NCBI RefSeq assembly: GCF_000247695.1
Contig: NW_004624781.1
Location: forward strand, 10,830,182-10,894,181
Length of the DNA stretch: 64,000 nt
From: Heterocephalus glaber
Taxonomy: Eukaryota; Chordata; Mammalia; Rodentia; Bathyergidae
Direction of reading: 5' to 3'
In this document: positions 45,186-57,493 of the stretch, one piece after another
Position numbering within the stretch: the first letter of the stretch is position 1
Layout: each line of letters begins with the position of its first letter
The notes under the pieces: generated by a model
What the model was told of the DNA's origin: nothing
Databases searched by the model: none
Seen by the model: only the letters and a program-made list of their open reading frames with translations
Made by a program: the position numbers and the translations under genes

Positions 45186-45648
45186 AAACTGAGTGAGAGT
45201 CTCCTCCATTCCTTGCATAGACCCCTGCACCCTAATCCCTGGAACCTGTAAATATGTTACCTTATGTGATGAAAGAACCTTGCAGGTATGATTAGTGTAT
45301 ATCTGTGTAGGTAGGAGAGTAGCTTAAACTATCCAGGTGGGTCCAATGTAATCACAAGGGCAGTTATAAGACAACAAAAGAGTTAGCTCTAAAGGCTCTC
45401 CCCTACTACCTTTGATGATTAGAGAAGGAGTCCCTGGCCAAAGTGCAGGTCACCTCTAGAAGCAGAGAAACTTAAATTCTCTTCCAGAGCTTCCAGAAGG
45501 AATACAGCCTTGCTGACAATTTGATTTTAACCAAGTAAAAGCCATGTTGGACTTATCACCTCCAGAACTATAAAGAAGATACATTTGTGTTGTTTTAAGT
45601 CATTATATTTTTGATAATCTGTTACAGGAGAAATATAAAACTAATCCA
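45186..45648 (+). mobile_element. MLT1-type solo LTR (sense)
   Basis: 'ctaatccctggaacctgtaa', 'ttgctgacaatttgatttta', 'cctccagaactataaagaag' and 'ttgttttaagtcattatatt' give the ordered signature of an MLT1 (ERVL-MaLR) LTR. Old. Confidence 0.85.
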
Positions 45649-46378
45649 ATTCCTGAATATTGTGTAATACATCTTCAATAATTTTTCTACTTCATGCCTC
45701 ATACTTCAATAAATCTTATCAGCATTTATGCCTAATACTTCAATAGGAAAAGTAAATAAGGTGTTACAGACCAAGATTTCTTATTATGTGATTTTGGGAA
45801 ATTTATTTTCCCTCAATGCTGTTTATGAGCTTTTCAAAAAAAATCTATATAATGGGAAGTTTTATATCAGCATCTCTATCACAGGGAATAAATTAGCAAA
45901 TTTAAGCGTATGCTTTAATTAACATACTCTACAACTATAAGGTAACTGTCTTATAATTCTGATTAGCCAAATCATACTTACTGAGTAACTAGAATGTACA
46001 GGGCATCTCCAGACACAAGTGGGCACCAGTGTAAAAGGCCCACCTGCTGACCATGAGCTCTGCCTTTCATTGTGAAAAGTTGTGTTGAGGCTTGGGAGGT
46101 CTCATGAAGTAGTGAAAACACCAAGGTCTCAGAGGAAAACAGGTGCAAAGCTAATTGTATTCCTATTTTGGCCAACTAGAACCCAGGTGTTCTGGGGAAA
46201 ACTATTTAAGATCCAGGAGCCCTTTGTCCTTGCAGGTTGATAGAACCAGGAAAGAATTAAGAGTGGAGTGCAGAGCATATAAAGTGGGTTGCAGGTGAAC
46301 TGGCTTCCCTCCCAGGAGGCACTGTAGAGCACTGCTCTGCTAGATCCATGATTTGGCAGGAGGAAACACTAAAGACTA
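45649..46378. other. Single-copy stretch, nothing recognised
   Basis: Nothing supported. Confidence 0.5.
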
Positions 46379-46789
46379 TATGTCTTGTTTTAGATATAAA
46401 ATGTTCCCCCAAAGTTTCTTGTGTTCCAAAGTGGGGATTTCAAAGATGTTTGGATCACAAGGGTGCTATGCTCATTAGTAGACTAATCCATTGTGAGTTC
46501 ATAGCTGACTGTACTGTTTGGAGTTGGAGTCTGGTCAGAAGAGGCAGGTCACTGGGAGGCTGAAAGGGTGTATTTTTTTCCTCCATTCCTCCTTTCTCTC
46601 TCTGCCTCTTGGCCACCATGATGTGAGCAGCTTTCCTCCACCAGACCATTCCATCATGCCTTTTTTTTTTTTTTTGCCTTGAAGACAACTGACCGTAGAC
46701 TGAACCCACAGAAACTGTGAGCCATAAGAAGCCTCAGCTCCTCTAAGTTGCAGGCATCAGGTATTTTGATACGGAAGTTGACTAATGCA
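46379..46789 (+). mobile_element. Solo MaLR-type LTR (sense)
   Basis: It shares order and text with the LTR at 1793: 'gcatgatgtgagcagctttc'-like text (here 'ccaccatgatgtgagcagct'), 'gtgagccataagaagcctca' and the end 'gaagttgactaatgcaa'. A 15-T run lies at about 46661. Confidence 0.8.
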
Positions 46790-48585
46790 ATACCAATACA
46801 ATACTGTACAAGAACATAGTGTTGTACAGTCACAGACAGAGAGTGAGACTACTGTCAAGTGGAGGAGGCAGAGAATGCCAGGAGATTGGAGAGACAGTAG
46901 GATTTGATCCAGGACTCCACAGGTGGTCTGTGTGGGTTAGGAAAAAGCAAGGAGGAAGCCCTTCCAGCCTCAGAAGACAGAGGGGAGGGAGGCAGCAAGG
47001 AACATGGTCTGGCAGAAGGAGGGTGGATGGTTTACACAAAGCAGAACCAGGGGGGAAAACAACTTGGAAGCTCACAGCCGGGCCATGGGGAGCCTGTACT
47101 AACCATTCTTGTATGTAGTAAGCACATTCTAGGCCTACAGTGTGTGAATGTGGACCCTTCCCTTGCCTGCTGCTACCACTTCTACAAAGAACTTCAGGCC
47201 CTGGTTTGTCTTGTCTTTTGGGATTCTATAGTTTGAAAAATGCAATAAATCTAGTACAAGCCAAATTTATAAGTCCCAGACATAATGGCATCATAACAGA
47301 GAGCAGAACACGTTGAGCCTGCTGCCAGGAGCCATTTCACAATCCTGCTCTGAACCTTTCATTACTCTCCACCATTTCCATTTAATTTGGAGCCCTGCAC
47401 AGAATGTCCCACACAGAATTGCTTGCTGTCTTATTCACCTTCATCTTCGAGTCCCTGCTTGTTCCTGTTTGACCCTTACATCAGCATACATTACCCAGCC
47501 TCATACCCTTCATGGTTGTTCATTTGAGAGAACCAACTCGGAGTGAAGAATCTCCTAGATCTTGTGCCCAAAAGATCGCATGGGCAACTGGAGGAAGGGA
47601 TGAACATTTTGTGGCGTTAATTGCTTCTTCGTTTTCCCCTTGCTAGCTGAAGTTCAGGGAAAACTGTTATCAGTTAGGACTGAAAACAGGACACAGAAAC
47701 CCCTTGTGTATTTCAAACAGAAAGGAATTTAACAAAGAATTCGTTTCTTGATCATCAAAAGGGCTGGAAGAAGGCCCTCTCAGCTGTATCCCTCCAAAGG
47801 ATCCCAAAGTCCTGTCCGACTGACCCACCAGGGAAGACACCTTTACTATCCCAGCTACGAGCTTACCTTGGAGCGCAGGGACATTCTGCAGTCACCCAGA
47901 TCCAGCCATAGGCAGTCCCTGCTCCACTTCTGGAATCTGCACACCTCCAGCTGAAAGTGGATAGTGGTGTGAAGCTGGGGAAGAATTGCATAGCTCTAGG
48001 TCCTGTTTCCCAGCAGAAAGCAGCCTGGCTATTTCTCACCTCCAAATCTCCCATGGTTGCCAACAATTGGAAGAGCAGGTTCTCAGTAGGACCCTCAGTT
48101 CTCCTAGGGAAAAGAGCTGCAGAGGTGGTCACCCACCTTTTCCACGCCTCTGTTACAGGGGTACTTCCTTCCTGGGCACTTCCTGCCTGGTATATAGCCT
48201 AGCATGACCTTCACTCATGTCTCCTTGAACTCTACATGCAGTTTCCTCACTCTCTCTGGTGTCGGATCTTTTTAACTCTGAATATTTACTAGAAACTTAG
48301 GCTTGGCCAGACTGTGGGCTGCCTCAGGAGGAAAGACCAGGATAAGCTCAGATCATTCTCAGACTAGACAGGCAGATCCCTTACAGAGTCTTCCAATTCA
48401 GTGTGATGAGTAGATCAAGAGAAGCCAGGTTGAGGAGGAAGAGGGGAAGAGAGGAGAGGCACCCTGCCTGCCTGAGGAGCCAGGGGGCACTTTGGGGCCT
48501 GGCTTCACCCTCTTCCTCCTGCAACCCTCCCTCCTCTTGACTCGCACAACACATTGCTCCTGATCCCACCGTGCCCTAAACCTGT
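46790..48585. other. Single-copy stretch, nothing firm
   Basis: Overlapping frames at 46.8-47.2 kb and 47.7-48.2 kb on both strands reach 110 codons without a known domain. The 47640-48230 part might be an old LTR. I could not confirm it. Confidence 0.4.
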
Positions 48586-48589
48586 CCCA

Positions 48590-49005
48590 ACCCGAGCTCT
48601 TCCAGCTCAGTAGCTGCCCACACAGACATCGAAGCTTTTGTGCTCCTAACCCCCACCTTTCATTTCTTCCACACCCACCCTGTCAGCAAGCCCTCAGGCT
48701 CAAAGTCTGACACTGACCACTAATCTCCAGGGCTACCATCTATGCTTAGGCCACCATCATAAATGGCCTGGACTGTGCAGTAGCCGCCTCCCTCATCAGC
48801 AGCCTCTACGAATGTCCCTTTGCATCCATCCTCATAGAGCAACAAGTGTGGTCTTGTAATTATGAGAACTGCATCATAGCCATCGTCTCCTTAAAACTTT
48901 CCATGGCTTCCCATTGCATTGAGAGGAAGATCTGAATTCCTCTGCTGTTCTGTGATGCCTGACCTAGTCCCTGCCCATCTTCCCAAACTCATCTCCTGCC
49001 ATAAA
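48590..49005 (+). repeat. Old LINE-type relic (L2 or L1M-like)
   Basis: 'ctgtcagcaagccctcaggc', 'aggccaccatcataaatggc', 'tccatggcttcccattgcat' and 'gtgatgcctgacctagtccc' are a familiar ordered signature of an old mammalian repeat in sense. Confidence 0.65.
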
Positions 49006-49329
49006 ACTAGGTGGCAACAGAGATGTTGCTTCATAGTTACATTGGGGACATGGCAGTGTTAATGGGACCGGTGAGCCAGTTATGAAGTCCAGGGAACTGC
49101 CAGCTGAGTAGTAGCAAGATTTGTGCACCTGGCAGAATGCCATCAGCCCATCCAGACCAGAGAGACTAAGATGATACTCAGTGGACACTAGGGCAGGATT
49201 CCCAGTGACCAAGGATGATGTGTGACATTGTGTAGGGCAGGACAGACCCAGCCAGCACCTCAGAGAACCCAGTTCCTGCACCCTGATGCCATAGAAGTCA
49301 CAGGGAGGGGTGACAACTTAAGAGGGAAA
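49006..49329. other. Single-copy stretch, nothing recognised
   Basis: A 105-codon minus frame across it has no known domain. Confidence 0.5.
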
Positions 49330-49489
49330 AAAAGTAATGGGAGGGAGTTTGAACTTTGAATTGAGTGAATTATTATAACAGGAAACTATTTTAAGACAAT
49401 ACTATTTTAGTGAATGATAATTTTTTCTTTTACTTTATTTTTTTCTCTAACTCCGCCTCTTGGAATCGGGGCTCTGGAGCAAGGTGAAG

Positions 49490-49720
49490 AAAGTTAAAGG
49501 AGATTTTAACACTTACACATTTTGACCATATCTTATTTGTAAGTGTAAATTTATGGGTATATGGCTATAAATTGGCAAGAAGCTAACCTAAATGTTAACA
49601 ATTGTACCTGGCCTGACAATAGCTCCTTTTATTTTCTTTATATTTTCTCTTTTCTGATTTTTCTACAATGAGTGGTTATGAAGTAGAATGCAAATAAAGC
49701 TGTTAACACTTTCTTGAACA
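49490..49720 (+). repeat. Old L1 3' end (sense)
   Basis: 'acctaaatgttaacaattgt' then 'tgatttttctacaatgagtg' matches the L1M 3'UTR pattern. Confidence 0.6.
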
Positions 49721-49739
49721 TTCAAGAATCTCTTCATCT

Positions 49740-49854
49740 TGAAGACTTCCCTGGCTCCAGAGGAAGGACCTGAGGGCTGCTTTCCCATCCCCTTCCGCCA
49801 CAGTGGCCTTGGAGTCCCCTCCTCACTGGTGTAATTACCTGGCTTCCTTGTGAT
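49740..49854 (+). repeat. L2 LINE, left part
   Basis: 'gaagacttccctggctccag' and 'ctggtgtaattacctggctt' are L2 3' region text in sense. It continues at about 50412 after an inserted block. Confidence 0.6.
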
Positions 49855-50394
49855 GTAGGAGAAATAGAACTCCCAACCTTTTAAATGTCTGCTGTGCCAA
49901 GTTCATGTCCCCTAAAATCAAAGAATGAATTCCTAAGAACAAAGGATGTTAAGAATAGGAAAGGTTTTTTGGGTATAAGCATAGCTCCTGAGAGACAGGA
50001 GTCCTAAGTGGGTTGCCACTGGGGCCCTTTGTCAAGGGTAATTTATACAGCAAAGTTACGAGGTGAGTACAATGTGGGTTAAAGTATAATCAACCAGGAA
50101 GATTACAAGTATAGCCGCTTAGGTAATATTGATCCAATAAGGGAGTGGGGCACATAGCAAGGGTATATGGCTACATCACTTCTAAAACAGGAACAGTGTG
50201 GGGAAGGGATGGGTCTAGATGTTCTGGCCACCCATCCAGGTCTCTGTTGTATGTCTGGGCTTAATGGGCTGGGTGGTACCAATTACAGTACTATAATCTC
50301 AAGTTTCCATTTGTCCCTTAGAGAAGTATACAAGTCTGGCCTTTGTGACTTTAATCTGAAGGCCTTGCTTTCTTCAGATAAGCCACCAGCCACA
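49855..50394 (-). mobile_element. Candidate ERV LTR inserted in an L2
   Basis: A block of about 540 bases interrupts an otherwise continuous L2. It starts 'tgtaggag' and ends 'agccaca', so on the minus strand it runs TGTGGCT...CCTACA with TG/CA ends. The minus strand has a TATA-like 'gctgtataaattaccc' near 50040. I saw no AATAAA and no clear short target duplication. The family is not recognised. Confidence 0.45.
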
Positions 50395-50411
50395 GTTCTG
50401 ATGTGTTTTCA

Positions 50412-50612
50412 TCTTCTCCACTGACTTCCTGGAGGGCCTGTCCCTGTCTGACTGCCTATTCATTTCTACCTAACTTAGCTGCCTATAATACTGGCCAAGC
50501 TGTGAGGACTTCTGACCAGAAATGCTGTCTTTTCATCTCAGTATCCTCAGTGCCAGCACAAGACACACAACCGCTAGATGTTTAACAAGTATTTGTTGAA
50601 TGAAAAATTAAC
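50412..50612 (+). repeat. L2 LINE, right part (3' end)
   Basis: 'acttcctggagggcctgtcc', 'cagtatcctcagtgccagca' and 'gtttaacaagtatttgttga' form the classic L2 3' end. Confidence 0.75.
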
Positions 50613-50639
50613 TTTTCACTATGAGAGATTCATTCTTTT

Positions 50640-50938
50640 TATTTAAACAACTGAAATTTATTTTTTCACCATTCTGTAGACTCTAAGTCCAAGATCATGG
50701 TGCCATCACAGCTGGGCTCTGGGGAGGGCCTCTCCCTCGCTTGCAGATGCTGCCTTTTTGCTGTGTTTCCCATGGGAATGAAAGAGCAAGCCAGCCTTGT
50801 GATTCTTCTCATGGGTCCCATCCTGAGATTGCACCTCCAGATCTCATCCAACCCCAACCCCTCAGAAGCCCCATCTCCCAGTACTGCCACACTGAGGGTG
50901 TGAATTTGGGAGGCACACAAATATTCAGTCCATAACAC
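50640..50938 (-). mobile_element. MLT1-type solo LTR (antisense)
   Basis: 'gactctaagtccaagatcat', 'ctcgcttgcagatgctgcct' and the end 'atattcagtccataaca' are reverse-complement MLT1 text. Confidence 0.75.
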
Positions 50939-51154
50939 CCTGGTGAGCATTGCTTCTGATCAAAGTGGCCTAACAGGGATACCGATCAAATCAAGATGTC
51001 TGTCTGAGAGCGCTTCCTGGTTTTGTTCCTGTTACTTCGTTTAATGTTCACAAAAATGTCTGCATAAACTAAGTGAATGAACCCAAGTTTTCAAGAGCAG
51101 AGGTGTTATTTGCACCTAAGGTTTCTGTTTCCTTGTCTCTCTCCCTGGACCCAT

Positions 51155-51330
51155 GAAGGTCATTTTATTTACTTTAGCTCCCATTATTCCCTTCACAGTT
51201 CTAACAACTCAGCAAGGTAGGCAGGGCAGGGATTCTTGTCCCCATTTTACAGATGTGGACACTGAGTCTAAAGAACGTTTTACTAACTCAAGTCACAGGG
51301 CACCAACCAGCTCTCTGACCATGCCTGTTC
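51155..51330 (-). repeat. MIR SINE (antisense)
   Basis: 'gtccccattttacagatgtg' then 'gacactgagtctaaagaac' is the standard antisense MIR. Confidence 0.8.
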
Positions 51331-52370
51331 CATTGTGAGGGGCACAGAAGGAGGAGGCCAGCTTGCTGGGCCTGAGCCCCCATTAGAAGAAGGCCTTGTG
51401 AAACCACTGGCTGTCAGGCTCTTCCTGCCCAGGCTTCATGGCACAGCTTTTGGCTTCCGGGGAGAGTGGACTGAGGGGCCTTGCAGGCAAGCTGTGCACA
51501 TCCTGTTCCAGCCTTTCTGCACCCTGCCAGTGCCTCCAATGTTCACAGCATCCTGTGGGCAATGGCCAGCCCCAGGCTCACAAAATGCAGATGGTCCCCA
51601 GAGCGGACTGGAGAAGAGCCAGACTCAGGTTCCTCATTCAGCAGCACTGATAACTGGCAGTGGCATCGGAGCTTTCCGAGTCTTCCAGAAACTGTGCTTT
51701 CCCCCAAACAGACACAAACACATGGGCCCAGAGCCCCATCAGGGGCTGTAAAAACGCCAGCATGTGGCTAATGGACCACACATCTTGATATTTGATTATG
51801 GCGACAGGAGCAAAATACATTACAGGATAGAGAGAGCCGATACCAGCCAAGGACACCGAATCAAAGCAGAAGGAATGAAAATCCCTAGAGGAAGAGTTCA
51901 AGGGAGGTTTCCCTTTGAAGCCCAAGGAATCAGTCAAAACCTTCATCTGTGTAGCTTAGTAATGATGAGTCTTTGGAAAGCAGGATGTCAGGTACAGGCA
52001 TTTGTGATTCAAAATAAAGAACTAATAAGTGACCCAAAGCCCAATGCCCATGACATTAAATATGAATGAGAACAAAAGGGCCAGAGGCTGGCAGAGTGTT
52101 GGAAGCAGCCAGTGCGACAGGGGCCCACAGAAAGCATCTGGCATGTGGCAAAATGAACTCTGCATTATCTAAAGACGCCAGATACTTGCCTCTTCCTCCT
52201 CCAGAGTTCTTCTCCCTCCTTATTTTTTCTGTCTCTCCCTCTGTCTCCTTTGTTTTTCACCTGTTTCATCCTCATTCTCTTTCCTTCTTCATGTGTTCTT
52301 CCTCTCTGTGTTTATCCTTCCTTTGCTATTTTACTCTTTCTGTCTTTCTCTGTTTATTCATTTTTTTCGT
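51331..52370. other. GC-richer single-copy stretch, then pyrimidine-rich
   Basis: About 1 kb without a recognised repeat. Several overlapping frames on both strands (up to 144 codons) suggest only a low stop density from composition. The last part, 52190-52360, is pyrimidine-rich. Confidence 0.45.
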
Positions 52371-52371
52371 T

Positions 52372-52638
52372 TGTCGTAATCACTTTCCTATTGCTAGGCA
52401 CGTTACCCAATATCCATTAAGGGAGGAGAGGTTTATTTTGGCTCATGGTTGCAGCCCACGATACCACTTCTGCCTCATGCCCCCAGTGACCTCCAACTAG
52501 GCCCCACCTCCTAACGGTGCCTTCAGCTCCTGAATTAATCCATTGAGGAAATCACTGATGAGTACACTACCTCCATGATTCAATCATCCTCTAAAACATG
52601 AGGCTTTCAAGGGATATTTTTTATCTAAACCATAATAC
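52372..52638 (-). mobile_element. Truncated MaLR-type LTR (antisense)
   Basis: 'ggagaggtttattttggctc', 'ctaggccccacctcctaacg' and the end 'tatctaaaccataata' match the family at 20614. The middle part is shortened. Confidence 0.75.
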
Positions 52639-52779
52639 CACTTCCTTCTTTCTTCACCTTTTTAAGAAAGACTTTTATGCTCCTAAATGGCTTCGGTTTT
52701 GTGAAATGGGGCTCTCTGGAAAACAGAGAAGTCTTCCTAGGAATGAAAAGCCTGTACAAAAGGCTTTCTGGCATAAGAA

Positions 52780-53130
52780 TTGCACATGCCCTCATGCTAC
52801 CTGTATGATTTCCAAACAAGGATGTTCTGCAGCCATTAGAAATGATGGCCCTGGAAACTGTGAAATGGCAGGGAAACAGCTTATTTGCTGCACTTAGATG
52901 AAAAATTCAGGATGCAAAAATTTTATGTGTGGCCTAATTACAATTATGTTTCAAACCCTGCCCGATCCTATGTGTGCATGTGGAATGCCTGGAAGGAGAT
53001 ATACTACCATGCTAACAACCATTCCTTCAAGTGGGGAGACATTGGGGGAATATTTTCCATCTTTCACTTCTTTCCAAGTTTTATTTGATCAGCACATATT
53101 GCCTTTGTAAGGATGAGATAAGCAGTCATC
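52780..53130 (+). repeat. Old L1 3' region relic (sense)
   Basis: 'gttctgcagccattagaaat', 'aattcaggatgcaaaaattt' and 'ccatgctaacaaccattcct' follow L1M order. Confidence 0.55.
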
Positions 53131-53354
53131 AGGGCTTGCCAGAAATTTGTGGTTACAGCACAGCCCACTCTGCCATCTGAGGCCACACTTGGCAATGAGC
53201 ATTGCCAATGACAGTCGAACAGGAGGCAGTGGGCAAAAACACCATGTACCAGCCTCCTTGTGTGGCATGGTGCATGGAACCCAACTTGATTTTCAACCTC
53301 AAGATAGAAACCTCGTATTTCTCAGTTCCCCTACAAAAGACCAGGTGCAGCATA

Positions 53355-53500
53355 GAATCTTTGTAGAACTTGTTGTTCTGGCCCCCAGAGCAAATTGCCA
53401 GTATCATCTCTGTCCTACAGCAGAGGAGCCAGAGACTCAGAAATTGAGAGTGACTTGTTCAGCATGACCCGGTAACTCAATCAGAATAAGATCTCAGTTT
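53355..53500 (-). repeat. MIR SINE relic (antisense)
   Basis: 'gagccagagactcagaaatt' and 'cagcatgacccggtaactca' fit an antisense MIR. Confidence 0.6.
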
Positions 53501-53899
53501 GGTTGGATATGAATTGTCCATCATCCTAAGTGACCTCCCAGGAGTTCAAGGTTTTGAAAGCACCAGATGGGTTTGGAAGCTCCGTGGAGTGGTGAAGGAT
53601 TATGGAAACCAGTGAACTTTGAGCTGGGACAAGAACAACCTCAGTCCAAGGAGCTCATGTCCCTCAATCGTGAATGATACAGGGTATTACTGCTGGTTTC
53701 TGAGAATTTCTTTTCCCTTGACATTTTAGGTTGAAATGTTTCCATACATAACCAAAGTATTATTATGAAGGGCTTAGGAGTCCCACATTAGAGCACATTA
53801 CCATATGCTACAAAAAGGCATTTTAAATGATTTTGAAAGTCTGTCACTACTTTTACTTACTTTAGACAACTTTACAGTATTTCAAGAAGGGCAATAAGG
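53501..53899. other. Single-copy stretch, nothing recognised
   Basis: Nothing supported. Confidence 0.5.
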
Positions 53900-54365
53900 A
53901 TGTAATATAACTTCTCAGGCACATCAGTGTTCACATTTTCATTTTCTACAACTTTTCATCCATATATGTTTTTATATAGTTGCAATCTTACTTTGTTAGA
54001 ATGTTTGTTCCTGATATTTATATAGTCTTTTTTATTTTTGACTGTCCATGTATCATTGTCAGTAAGTACCTAATGTTCATGGAATGCATATGCTGGTTAT
54101 CTTAATTCCCTTATCACTGGGTATTCAGATATTTTTACCACTATAACTTATATAGCTTAAATATATTTTACATAGCACTTATTTTTTTTCCTTCTGAATT
54201 ATTACCTCAGGACAAATTCCCAGAAGTCAAGTTACTGGTACAAAATATACGAAAACAGTAATGATTCTAAATATGTGCCACTGAATTGTAACCCAAAAGT
54301 ATAGGCCTGTGTATAGCACTCGGGTCTTGATAGATGTTTAATAAATGTTTAATGAATACACAAGT
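53900..54365 (-). repeat. Probable old L1 relic, then a short L2-like tail
   Basis: 'ccttatcactgggtattcag' and 'aaattcccagaagtcaagtt' resemble antisense L1M text. The last 60 bases end 'atgtttaataaatgtttaat', an L2/MIR-like tail in sense. Confidence 0.45.
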
Positions 54366-56145
54366 AAATGCCATCAGCAACATATGTGAGTCTTCTTTGA
54401 ATATCTAAACTGTTTTTAAGAAAAGGAGACTTGGTTTTACTTTATTAAATATATGTATTCTGGTCACATCGACTGAAAACAAGATTATTTCCATTCAGTT
54501 TTGTTAACTACAGATTCCTAAGAAGGGACGCTCCTCCGGGAGAAGGACTTGCAGAGATCTGCAGGGGAGGAGGTTGGAATGAGCACCATCCAAGTAACTT
54601 CAGGGAGCCTGGGTCTGTGTTGGAAGCACTTGGCTTTTGCAGGACTCTTTGGCTTTGCATTGCCCACTGGCTTCCTGGTAGTGTGGGCAGTCTCTCTATC
54701 TCCAGAATTTTGTGAGCTTATGCATTTGGTTCTTTTAGGTTTCCTCTCCTGATTCCAGATGTGGGCAAAGTCTTTAGAGCTTTCAATAATACAAACAGCC
54801 CACTGTGGTGGTCAACCTCCCACAAACAACCTGAAAAGAAAAAATGCACAACCAGAAGTCAGAATCTAAGGCCCAAAAGCAATGGGTCCATTTGGTGAAG
54901 AGAGAAAGAAGTATTTGAAACAAACTAGTGTTGCAACTCCAAAGCAGAACAGAAAGCCAGCAGAAGCAGTGAGAAGACACCATCCATGGTACAATCTCCC
55001 TACAGGCAGCGGAAATAATCTGATTCTAGGTCCTTCATAAAAAGTAGGAAAAACAAAAAACAAATGAGAGGTGGAAGGAATAGCAAAAGACAATTATGAC
55101 CTTATAAATATGATAATAGAAGCAATGACATCAGTGGCAACCTTTTCATGAGCATGAAGAATTAACTAGAGGACCCAACCCAAATCCAAGACAAAGCTAT
55201 CAATACTTAACTTAGTACAAAAGAGAATGAGAACCCTAAGCCAAAAACTGAGAAGAGTTATTATGGCAGGTGGGTGAAAGAAAACCCAGAGCAGTAGGGC
55301 CAGTGGAGAAGACTGCAGAGCTGCGACCGAGGTGAGGGGGAGAGGGTCAATGTCCATCCCAGAGAGCTTCCAGCAGCGCTTCGTACAGACAGAGGGATGG
55401 ACGGTAAATGACCTGCCAGAATTGCAACTGAAAGGACAAAGCGCTCTTGTAAGTGATCAGATGCAAAAATAAGAATTATGTCACACATTGCCCATCCAGA
55501 GTTGGCCCTGAACGGGAGCCCTTGGAGGGAGGATCAGCCACACAGAGCTAAGAAAAATGAAGCTGGAATAAGTACTGCTGCTTGCCCAGAGTATTGCTCT
55601 CCTTGGAAGCAGAAAGAGAATGTTCCGAGATCCGCCCAGAGGACATGAAATGATTTGTCAACAGAGTCCCACAGACACCACGATCACTTTAGAAAGTAAT
55701 GAAGATTTAGAGCCCAGGGAAGGGAAATAAGAGATAGTTTAGCCTTGTTTTCTTGAGCTCATCTACTAGTAATTGTCATTTATAGAAATTTGCTGTCTCG
55801 CGTGTGATGTTCTGCAGCCTAAGTGCTTGCTGAGTTTACGGCTCTGGTTAAGAGATGATGAAGTGCTGACCATTTTTTTTTTTCCTATTACTCATGGAAG
55901 GTCAAAGCTTTGAACTCTTTAAGATGCATTTATTTAAATGATGCATTCCTGTGGCTGTAGAAACTACTTAATGCTCTGCTCTCCAAATTCTGTGCGCTCC
56001 AAAAGTGTTGGTAATATTAAGAAGGCCTCTGTCAAAATGGAGGGAAATTTGTTTTCAAAGTGTCAGTATCATCATGCTCCCTGAACTCAGATTTTTAAAA
56101 TTAATACACTAACAGTAATAATGTCACATAGTTCTAAAAGTCTCA
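54366..56145. other. Single-copy stretch, nothing recognised
   Basis: About 1.8 kb without a recognised repeat. Minus-strand frames at 54.8-55.5 kb are leucine/phenylalanine-rich but lack a known domain. 55540-56060 might be conserved noncoding sequence. Confidence 0.45.
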
Positions 56146-56149
56146 TAAC

Positions 56150-56470
56150 AATTTCTAAGTAATTCCCCACCCAACTGCTTCACACTCTTTCCATTCTACC
56201 TCTTGAGGCAGTGATTTGGTTCTTTCAGTGTTTTATTCTAGCATTTAAGCACACGTATTTCTAAATAACAAGCACATATTGGTCCCTTTGGATTAATGAA
56301 TTTTAAGGATTATCTTCTACCTTTCTGTTATGATGGAATAATATCTCCTTCCTCACTTCTCTCCTGTCTCTGCTCATCATATTTGGGTAAAACAGTATTT
56401 AGTTGTTACCAAAATATTCCTACGCATACTTTGTTTCCAGCTTTGTATTGTTGTTGACTCTATTTGCTTT
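56150..56470 (-). repeat. Probable old L1 relic (antisense)
   Basis: 'taccaaaatattcctacgca' and 'tttcagtgttttattctagc' suggest old L1 text. Weak. Confidence 0.35.
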
Positions 56471-56789
56471 CCTCTTTCCCTTTTGTCTTTTTGTAACTGG
56501 ATTGTTCTGTGAGTCTGTCTGTCTCTATATGTTTTTTTCCTTCATGTGATTACTAAGTCTATATATATTGCTATATTTTTCCACAAGAGTTTTTTGGTAC
56601 AATTTTCTACACAATCACATCAAGAAATGTATCTTTTACACTGGTTTTCCATGGGTATCTTGAATATCTTCACCTTCTCCCTCTCAGCTGAGTACTCTCT
56701 GGAACAGTCCCATGCTAGGAATTCCTATTGATGTGCTCCTGGATTGAATTCCGGGCCCTCTGGTTTCTGTGATGCTGCTTAGAAATTAT

Positions 56790-57185
56790 GATCTCAGCTC
56801 AATGACATGGAGAGTTTAACGACATTGATCTCATGGAAGGAGGGAATAGAATAGTGGTTACCCAAGGCTTGGGAGCAGAGGGAAGAGAAAATGAAACATG
56901 GGGAGAGATTGGTCAACAGACATCACGTTACAGTTGGGTAGGAGGAATAATTCCTGTGTTTCATTGCACAGTACAGTGGCCATGGTCAAAATATTATATT
57001 GAATATTTCAAAATAGAAGAGAGAATTTGAACAACCTCACTGCAAAGAAATGATAAATGCATAAGGTGCTGGGTACCGGGAAATATCTTGATGTGATTAT
57101 TGTACAATGTATGCACATATCATTACTATTAAACCCCACAAACTCGTACAGCTACTATTTAACAAATAAAGGCAAAGTAATTATT
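56790..57185 (+). repeat. L1 (L1MA/L1MB-type) 3'UTR (sense)
   Basis: 'gaatagaatagtggttaccc', 'tcaaaatagaagagagaatt', 'aaagaaatgataaatgcata' and 'taaaccccacaaactcgtac' reproduce the well-known order of an L1M 3'UTR ending in an A-rich tail. Confidence 0.8.
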
Positions 57186-57480
57186 CTGATTTTTCTTTTC
57201 ATCCACCTGTTCATTTCCCTGGCAGTTTGTAGGATCTTTTTCTGGAGCCAAACACTCTGAAATCTCACAATAGTGTCCACAGACAGGAATCCTTTCCCCT
57301 ACTACACACTCTGTGGGGCTCTCAATCTGTAAACTCATTTCCTTTCACTCTAGGAAATAGTCTTGAATTGCTTTATTGATTATTTTGTCTCCTAGATTTC
57401 TTCTCTCCTGTCTGTAACAACTACTTTTTTCATTTTAGAAACACCTCATTTGATTCTCTGCCTTTAAAACACCTTTCGAA
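57186..57480. other. Intervening stretch, nothing firm
   Basis: T-rich text, possibly old L1. Not assigned. Confidence 0.4.
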
Positions 57481-57493
57481 AAATGCTTTTGTT

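Noticed and set aside
47640..48230. Old LTR in antisense
   Set aside because: Only a vague resemblance near 'cagaaaggaatttaacaaag'; no ends or family could be defined.
51335..51751. 138-codon frame as a gene
   Set aside because: Several overlapping frames on both strands are equally long, which points to composition, not selection.
52066..52500. 144-codon frame
   Set aside because: It runs through a pyrimidine-rich tract into an antisense LTR; the Ser/Phe/Leu-rich part is compositional.
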